NCBI GenBank assembly: GCA_002448555.1
Contig: DJYV01000113.1
Coordinates: 11,543-45,693, forward strand
Direction: 5' to 3'
From: Flavobacteriales bacterium UBA6969
Lineage (GTDB): Bacteria > Bacteroidota > Bacteroidia > Flavobacteriales_D > Sanyastnellaceae
Length of the DNA: 34,151 nt
Position 1 is the first letter of the stretch; each line of letters begins with the position of its first letter. The notes below the pieces were generated by a model that saw only the letters and a list, made by a program, of their open reading frames with translations, did no database searches and had not been told where the DNA came from. Positions 30,008-34,151 of this stretch are shown in pieces. The position numbers were made by a program, and so were the translations under genes.

Positions 30008-32032
30008 ATGAAGTCAATTGCTTGGATAGGATTGGGAGCGGCGTTGGTGTCGCTGGGGTTGATGGGTGCCATCGACCGTCCTGAGCATTGGCATCAAGAC
30101 GGCCGCCCATACCATACGGCGGAGTTCCGATCGGCATACGGTGGTTTACCGGATTCGTCCAACACCTTGTTTACAGGAAGCGGCAAATGCGCCGGCTGCC
30201 ACGGCAAAGACCCCAACAGCTTCGCCAGCATCGCCGGTCAGACCTTTCCCGCACAGCCCATGCCCGACGGGTGGGACGTCAATGTCACGGACTACTGGCG
30301 CAGTACGCTCATGGCCAACAGTGCCCGCGACCCGTTCTGGCGGGCGAAGGTGCGCCACGAGGTATTGGTGAACCCCGATCACCAGCTTGAGCTGGAGGAC
30401 AAATGCACTTCGTGCCATGCGCCGATGGGACATTTTGCCGCTCACCACGACGGAGAGCCTCATTACACTATGGCCGCCCTGCTTCAGGATAGTTTGGCGC
30501 TCGACGGTGTGAGTTGCGTAGCGTGTCATCAGCAGGCGCCGACGGCCGGAGACACCCACAGTGGCAACCTCGAATTTGACGATAGCCTGGAGTTCAACGC
30601 GGACATGTTTGTCCACACCTACAAAGCCTACGGCCCATACGGTTTGGGCAAGGACGAGCCGCCGCTGTACGAGCTGCCGATGATGCAGTATGCATTTTAC
30701 AAACCACTGTACGGCGAGCACGTGCCGAACGGTGAAGTCTGTGCAGGATGCCACACGTTGGTTACGCACGCCACTGACCTCGAAGGGAACTACACCGGCA
30801 TCGATTACGTGGAGCAGGCGACCTACCACGAGTGGTTGAATTCCACGTACGCACCGGACGGTGAGGAGCCGGCCACGTGCAACACGTGCCACATGCCGCG
30901 CATCGACGATCCGGTCATCATCAGTTCCGGCTATGTATTCCTCGAACCGCGCACGCCCTACGGCCTGCACTCGCTTGTGGGAGGCAATGCGCAGATGCTC
31001 GAAATCATGCGCGACAATACCGAGGCGCTCGGTTTGGAAACGGCGCCGGAGTTGTTTGACTCAACGCTTCAGCGAACGCGGGACATGCTGCGCAACGAGA
31101 CGGTTGACTTGAATGTCACGATGGGCGATTGGATCGATGCCTGGGGCGCCACGTGCGAGGTGCAGTTGACCAACAAGGCCGGACACAAATTCCCATCGGG
31201 CTACCCGGCACGCCGTGCTTGGATCGAAGTAAAAGCCTCCCAGAACGGCGAGGTCATCTGGCACAGCGGTGGATGGGCGAACGGCAGCATCACCGGTGTT
31301 GACGAGAGCGGTTTGGCGGAATACGAGCCGCACCACACCGTCATCAATGATCCGATGCAGGTGCAGATTTACGAATTGGTCGCGGCCGATGTGGAAGGCA
31401 ACCCGACCAACGTATTGGAACGCGCGGCTTCCTCACTCAAGGACAACCGCCTGACGCCGAAGGGCTTTAGCTATACCCATCCGGTATACGACACGACACG
31501 CGTTGAAGGTTTGGCGCTGGACGATGCGCTCTTCGAAGTGGGGCAGGGCCGGCACACCGTAACGTATGAAATGGTCGGTGCCGTGGGTTCAGGTCCAGTT
31601 GACATGGAGGTAACCGTGTGGTACCAAGCGATGCCGCCCCGCTGGGTCGAGCCGATGTTTGCCTTTGAGGACAGCACCATTCAAGCTTTCCAAGCATTCT
31701 TCGAGGCGCAAGGTGCGGCACCGGAATTGGTGGCGGACACGGCCTTCACGGTCAACGTCGTTGGTGGAGTTGGAGGCACTGAATTGGAATCCACGGCTTG
31801 GGCGGTTTACCCCAACCCAACGGATGACGGATGGATCAAGCTGCAAGGCCCCATCCAGCACACATCCACGTTGTGGGAGGTCTTCGATGCAAAGGGCTCA
31901 CGCGTGGCCTCCGGATGGATGCAGCCGGGATCGACACCGGCGATGCAGTTGCCGGCGGTGAAGGGTCACTACGTTGTGCGGTGGACGCTGGACAGCGGAG
32001 AGACGGTGTCCCGCAAAGTGGTGCGTCGATAA
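30008..32032 (+). CDS. Pentahaem c-type cytochrome with T9SS type A sorting domain
   Basis: The 674-residue protein starts with a signal peptide (about 1-21). Five CxxCH haem c sites lie in the first half: CAGCH (61-65), CTSCH (133-137), CVACH (170-174), CAGCH (245-249) and CNTCH (291-295), with extra histidines nearby as possible distal ligands. A beta-rich middle region (about 370-570, with NKAGHKFPSGYPARRAW) follows. The last 75 or so residues, beginning STAWAVYPNPTDDGWIKL and ending in basic ETVSRKVVRR, are a typical Por/T9SS type A tail. Haem attachment would occur in the periplasm through the Ccm proteins, then the protein would cross the outer membrane by T9SS. A surface electron-transfer or redox role is inferred; I do not recognise a specific enzyme family. 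TATTTTGG, one mismatch from the -7 element, lies upstream. The gene stands alone. Confidence 0.93.
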   Translation: MKSIAWIGLGAALVSLGLMGAIDRPEHWHQDGRPYHTAEFRSAYGGLPDSSNTLFTGSGKCAGCHGKDPNSFASIAGQTFPAQPMPDGWDVNVTDYWRSTLMANSARDPFWRAKVRHEVLVNPDHQLELEDKCTSCHAPMGHFAAHHDGEPHYTMAALLQDSLALDGVSCVACHQQAPTAGDTHSGNLEFDDSLEFNADMFVHTYKAYGPYGLGKDEPPLYELPMMQYAFYKPLYGEHVPNGEVCAGCHTLVTHATDLEGNYTGIDYVEQATYHEWLNSTYAPDGEEPATCNTCHMPRIDDPVIISSGYVFLEPRTPYGLHSLVGGNAQMLEIMRDNTEALGLETAPELFDSTLQRTRDMLRNETVDLNVTMGDWIDAWGATCEVQLTNKAGHKFPSGYPARRAWIEVKASQNGEVIWHSGGWANGSITGVDESGLAEYEPHHTVINDPMQVQIYELVAADVEGNPTNVLERAASSLKDNRLTPKGFSYTHPVYDTTRVEGLALDDALFEVGQGRHTVTYEMVGAVGSGPVDMEVTVWYQAMPPRWVEPMFAFEDSTIQAFQAFFEAQGAAPELVADTAFTVNVVGGVGGTELESTAWAVYPNPTDDGWIKLQGPIQHTSTLWEVFDAKGSRVASGWMQPGSTPAMQLPAVKGHYVVRWTLDSGETVSRKVVRR

Positions 32033-32042
32033 ATCAGGAAAT

Positions 32043-33419
32043 TCAGAGGGACGTATTGGCCAGGTTGGCCAGGTCAGAGCGCTCGCCTTTCTCGAGGGTA
32101 ACGTGCGTATATAAGTCTCTCCCGCGCAGGCGGTCGATCACGTAGCTGAGTCCGTTCGATTGTTCGTCGAGGTAGGGCGTATCGATTTGGCGGACGTCAC
32201 CGGTCAAGATGATTTTGCAGTTCTCTCCAGCGCGTGTGATGATGGTCTTGACCTCGTGGGGCGTCAGGTTTTGTGCCTCGTCGATGATGAAGATGGCGTT
32301 GGTCAACGACCGGCCGCGGATGTAAGCCAGCGGGCAGATGGTGATTTTCTTTTGGGCCTTGAGTTCCTCGATGACGCGGCTCTTGCGCTCGTTCTCCCCG
32401 AATTGGGATTTGATGAAATTGAGGTTGTCCCACAGCGGCTGCATGTAGGGGTTGATTTTTTCTTCGGCATCGCCGGGCAAAAAGCCGATGTCGCGGTTGG
32501 ACAAAGCGACGATGGGGCGGGCGAGGATGATCTGGTCGAAGCGGTTACGCTGTTCAAGGGCGCCTGCGAGCGCGAGCAGGGTTTTGCCCGTACCGGCCAC
32601 ACCGCAGATGGTCACCAGCGAAACGTCGGGGTTCGTGATGGCGTGCAGCGCGAAGGCTTGCTCCGCGTTGCGGGGCTTGATGCCGTAGGCGTAGTCCTTG
32701 TCGATGCGCTCGATGGATCGCGTGGCCTCGCTGAAGTAGCCGAGGGCACTTGAGGATCCGTTGCGCAGAACGTAGTAGTGGTTGTTCTGGCGGTAAGGAT
32801 CGAGCATCGTGATCTTACGCGTCGAACCTTGGACGTAGAGTTTGCGGATGTCGTCGGAGTCGACACCTTCGATGAGGGTCTTGCCGGTAAATCGGAGCTT
32901 GACGTCGCGGACTTGGCCGTTTTTGTAGTCTTCGGCGGGCAGCTCGAGGGCTTTGGCCTTCAGCCGAAGGTTGATGTCCTTGGTGACCAAGGTGACCACC
33001 GTGGTGGGGTCTTCCTTCTGCAGCTTGAGGGCGGCGTCGAGGATGCGATGGTCGTTGGACTTAGAGCCAAACACCTGGTTGGCTTCGCTGTGCTCGCTTT
33101 CCCTGTGCAGGACAATTTTGAGCTTTCCGCCTTCGCCGTTATCGATGTCAATCCAATCCTGAAGCGTTTGCGATTTGCTTAGGCGATCGATGATGCGGAT
33201 GCACTCGCGCGCTTCAAAATTCTTGGTTTCATTCCCCACCTTGAATTGATCGAGTTCCTCCAGCACCGTGATGGGAATCGCTACTTGGTTTTCCTCAAAT
33301 CGCGACAAGGCGCTGTGATCAAAAAGCAAAACGCTCGTGTCGAGAACAAAAGTTTTGGTGGTGACTTTGGAAGGGGAAGGAGTTGGGGCGGCTCCGGCGT
33401 TCGGTGGAGTGGATGTCAT
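32043..33419 (-). CDS. PIN-PhoH family ATPase/ribonuclease
   Basis: The product is 458 residues from the ATG at 33419; the frame extends to 33458, but an exact -7 box at 33438-33445 lies inside that extension, so the shorter form is preferred. After a Pro/Thr-rich N-terminal stretch comes a PIN domain (about 22-160: TFVLDTSVLLFD, VLEELDQFK, DHRILDAAL, TLVTKDINLRLKA). The PhoH ATPase domain (about 250-455) has Walker A GVAGTGKT (273-280), the motif IRGRSLTNAIFIIDEAQN (Walker B) and ILTGDVRQID. PIN-PhoH proteins such as YlaK/PhoH2 combine RNA unwinding with RNA cleavage. The cellular target is not known, and the PhoH name does not imply phosphate regulation. It stands 10 bases from the convergent cytochrome gene. 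Confidence 0.94.
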   Translation of the reverse strand: MTSTPPNAGAAPTPSPSKVTTKTFVLDTSVLLFDHSALSRFEENQVAIPITVLEELDQFKVGNETKNFEARECIRIIDRLSKSQTLQDWIDIDNGEGGKLKIVLHRESEHSEANQVFGSKSNDHRILDAALKLQKEDPTTVVTLVTKDINLRLKAKALELPAEDYKNGQVRDVKLRFTGKTLIEGVDSDDIRKLYVQGSTRKITMLDPYRQNNHYYVLRNGSSSALGYFSEATRSIERIDKDYAYGIKPRNAEQAFALHAITNPDVSLVTICGVAGTGKTLLALAGALEQRNRFDQIILARPIVALSNRDIGFLPGDAEEKINPYMQPLWDNLNFIKSQFGENERKSRVIEELKAQKKITICPLAYIRGRSLTNAIFIIDEAQNLTPHEVKTIITRAGENCKIILTGDVRQIDTPYLDEQSNGLSYVIDRLRGRDLYTHVTLEKGERSDLANLANTSL

Positions 33420-33437
33420 CGGTGTGGGTTGGTTTTT

Positions 33438-33445
33438 CAAACTTA
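33438..33445 (-). promoter_or_regulatory. -7 element TAAGTTTG upstream of the PIN-PhoH gene
   Basis: An exact TAnnTTTG match 18 bases before the ATG at 33419, giving a leader of about 13 bases. It supports that ATG over the one at 33458. No -33 partner is clear. Confidence 0.45.
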
Positions 33446-33518
33446 TCCGACACATCATGTCCTTTGTGGTAACTGGAATGTACTTGTCAACACTGCCTTA
33501 TGGAGTTTTAGCGATGGC

Positions 33519-34109
33519 CTATTGGCTTTCATCGCCGTCCCACCATTCGCCCTCGTCGCCGTCCGTCGCCTCTGAACCCAAGTAGGTTTCGAGCAGTCCT
33601 TCGGGCAAGTTCACGGCGAGCGACTGCACCGCACGGTCCACCTTCACTTCAATCTGCGCCGGAAGTGGAATTAGGACTTCTTTATCGTGGGCCTCCGCAT
33701 GCACTTCCAGGATGGGGTACATGGAGTAGTCCAGCACCTTGCGAATGGTTCCGATCGCATCACCTTGGGCGTCGGTGACCGTCCAGCCGTTCACTTCATG
33801 CAGGTAAAAGGTATTGCCGTCCAGCTGTGGGAGCATGCTGGCAGGTAGGTATGCGGTGCAGCCCGCGATGGCCTTGGCTTTTGCTTCGTCGTCCACACCT
33901 TCCAATTCCACCACGTACTTGTCCGCGGTGTTGTGCGGACGCATTGCATCGATGAAGTGGGGGACGAGCCGGTCGCCGACTTCAACCCACACGGCCTCGA
34001 GTGCTTCGTACACGTGGGGTTCATCGGCATCGATGAAGAGGACCATGGCCCCTTTGTACCCGTGGGGCTTGGTCAATTTTCCGAGGACAAAACAGTCGGC
34101 CTTGTTCAT
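33519..34109 (-). CDS. rimM: Ribosome maturation factor RimM
   Basis: The 196-residue protein has the N-terminal RimM beta-barrel (about 4-95, with FVLGKLTKPHGYKGAMVLF and YVVELEGVDDEAKAKAIAG). The C-terminal PRC-barrel-like domain (about 100-175) contains FYLHEVNGWTVTDAQGDAIG, then YPILEVH and EVLIPLP. The last 19 residues are an acidic tail (GSEATDGDEGEWWDGDESQ) beyond the usual end. RimM binds ribosomal protein S19 and helps mature the 3' domain of 16S rRNA in the 30S subunit. In most bacteria it follows rpsP; the 42 bases upstream of it here are too short to show whether rpsP is next. The 99 bases between this gene and the PIN-PhoH gene hold the latter's promoter and nothing else that I recognise. 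Confidence 0.95.
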   Translation of the reverse strand: MNKADCFVLGKLTKPHGYKGAMVLFIDADEPHVYEALEAVWVEVGDRLVPHFIDAMRPHNTADKYVVELEGVDDEAKAKAIAGCTAYLPASMLPQLDGNTFYLHEVNGWTVTDAQGDAIGTIRKVLDYSMYPILEVHAEAHDKEVLIPLPAQIEVKVDRAVQSLAVNLPEGLLETYLGSEATDGDEGEWWDGDESQ

Positions 34110-34151
34110 GATGCGCGTGCCAAGTTTGGTGCAAAGAAAAGGGCTGACACA

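Noticed and set aside
1..34151. Mobile elements, CRISPR arrays, tRNA genes, attachment sites or a replication origin
   Set aside because: I looked for transposase motifs, direct repeats with regular spacing, tRNA-like cloverleafs and DnaA-box clusters and saw none that I could support by eye.

Overview
The window looks like a piece of a Bacteroidota chromosome, most likely a Flavobacteriales-type marine or aquatic lineage with moderately high GC. The reasons are: type IX secretion system (T9SS) sorting domains of both type A (30008-32032) and type B (17413-21255); families largely confined to the phylum (DUF4199, DUF6438, S46 dipeptidyl peptidase); recF next to a DUF721/DciA-like gene, a TPR gene and ribH; the CxxxY form of CcmE; and several exact copies of the Bacteroidota -7 promoter element TAnnTTTG. 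Gene density is very high, many neighbours overlap by 1-8 bases, and I see no insertion sequence, prophage, CRISPR or tRNA.

Layout. (1) 1-10104, minus strand: one long, tightly packed transcription unit. It runs from an ERI1-like exonuclease through a cytochrome c maturation block (ccmB, ccmC-like, ccmD-like, ccmE, ccmF), a Rossmann/DUF2520 protein, a KdsC-type phosphatase, the YidC insertase and a DUF6438 lipoprotein into an S46 peptidase cut by the window edge. (2) 10156-15233: a class III-type sirtuin, a convergent biotin carboxylase, the small SRP RNA with its own -7 box, a DUF4199 membrane protein, a GT2 glycosyltransferase and mnmA. (3) 15360-21255, plus strand: an ECF sigma factor, translationally coupled to a single-pass membrane protein that carries PKD and gliding-motility-C-terminal-like domains, followed by a 1280-residue T9SS cargo protein. 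(4) 21324-28407, minus strand: a TPR membrane protein, ribH interrupted by an in-frame TAG, a GT-C type glycosyltransferase, an M1 metallopeptidase, BioY and an LTA4-hydrolase-like M1 lipoprotein, closed by a bidirectional terminator. (5) 28470-32032, plus strand: recF, DUF721/DciA-like, and a five-haem cytochrome with a T9SS tail. (6) 32043-34109, minus strand: PIN-PhoH ATPase and RimM.

How it fits together. Most genes are housekeeping: membrane insertion, cytochrome assembly, LPS precursor, biotin-dependent carboxylation, tRNA thiolation, ribosome maturation and replication/repair. Two parts are more unusual. The first is the sigma factor / membrane PKD protein / T9SS cargo module, which could be an envelope-to-nucleus style signalling circuit tied to surface protein export. 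The second is a five-haem c-type cytochrome apparently exported to the cell surface by T9SS; it would depend on a Ccm pathway such as the one encoded in the same window. The ribH amber codon is the clearest sequence anomaly.
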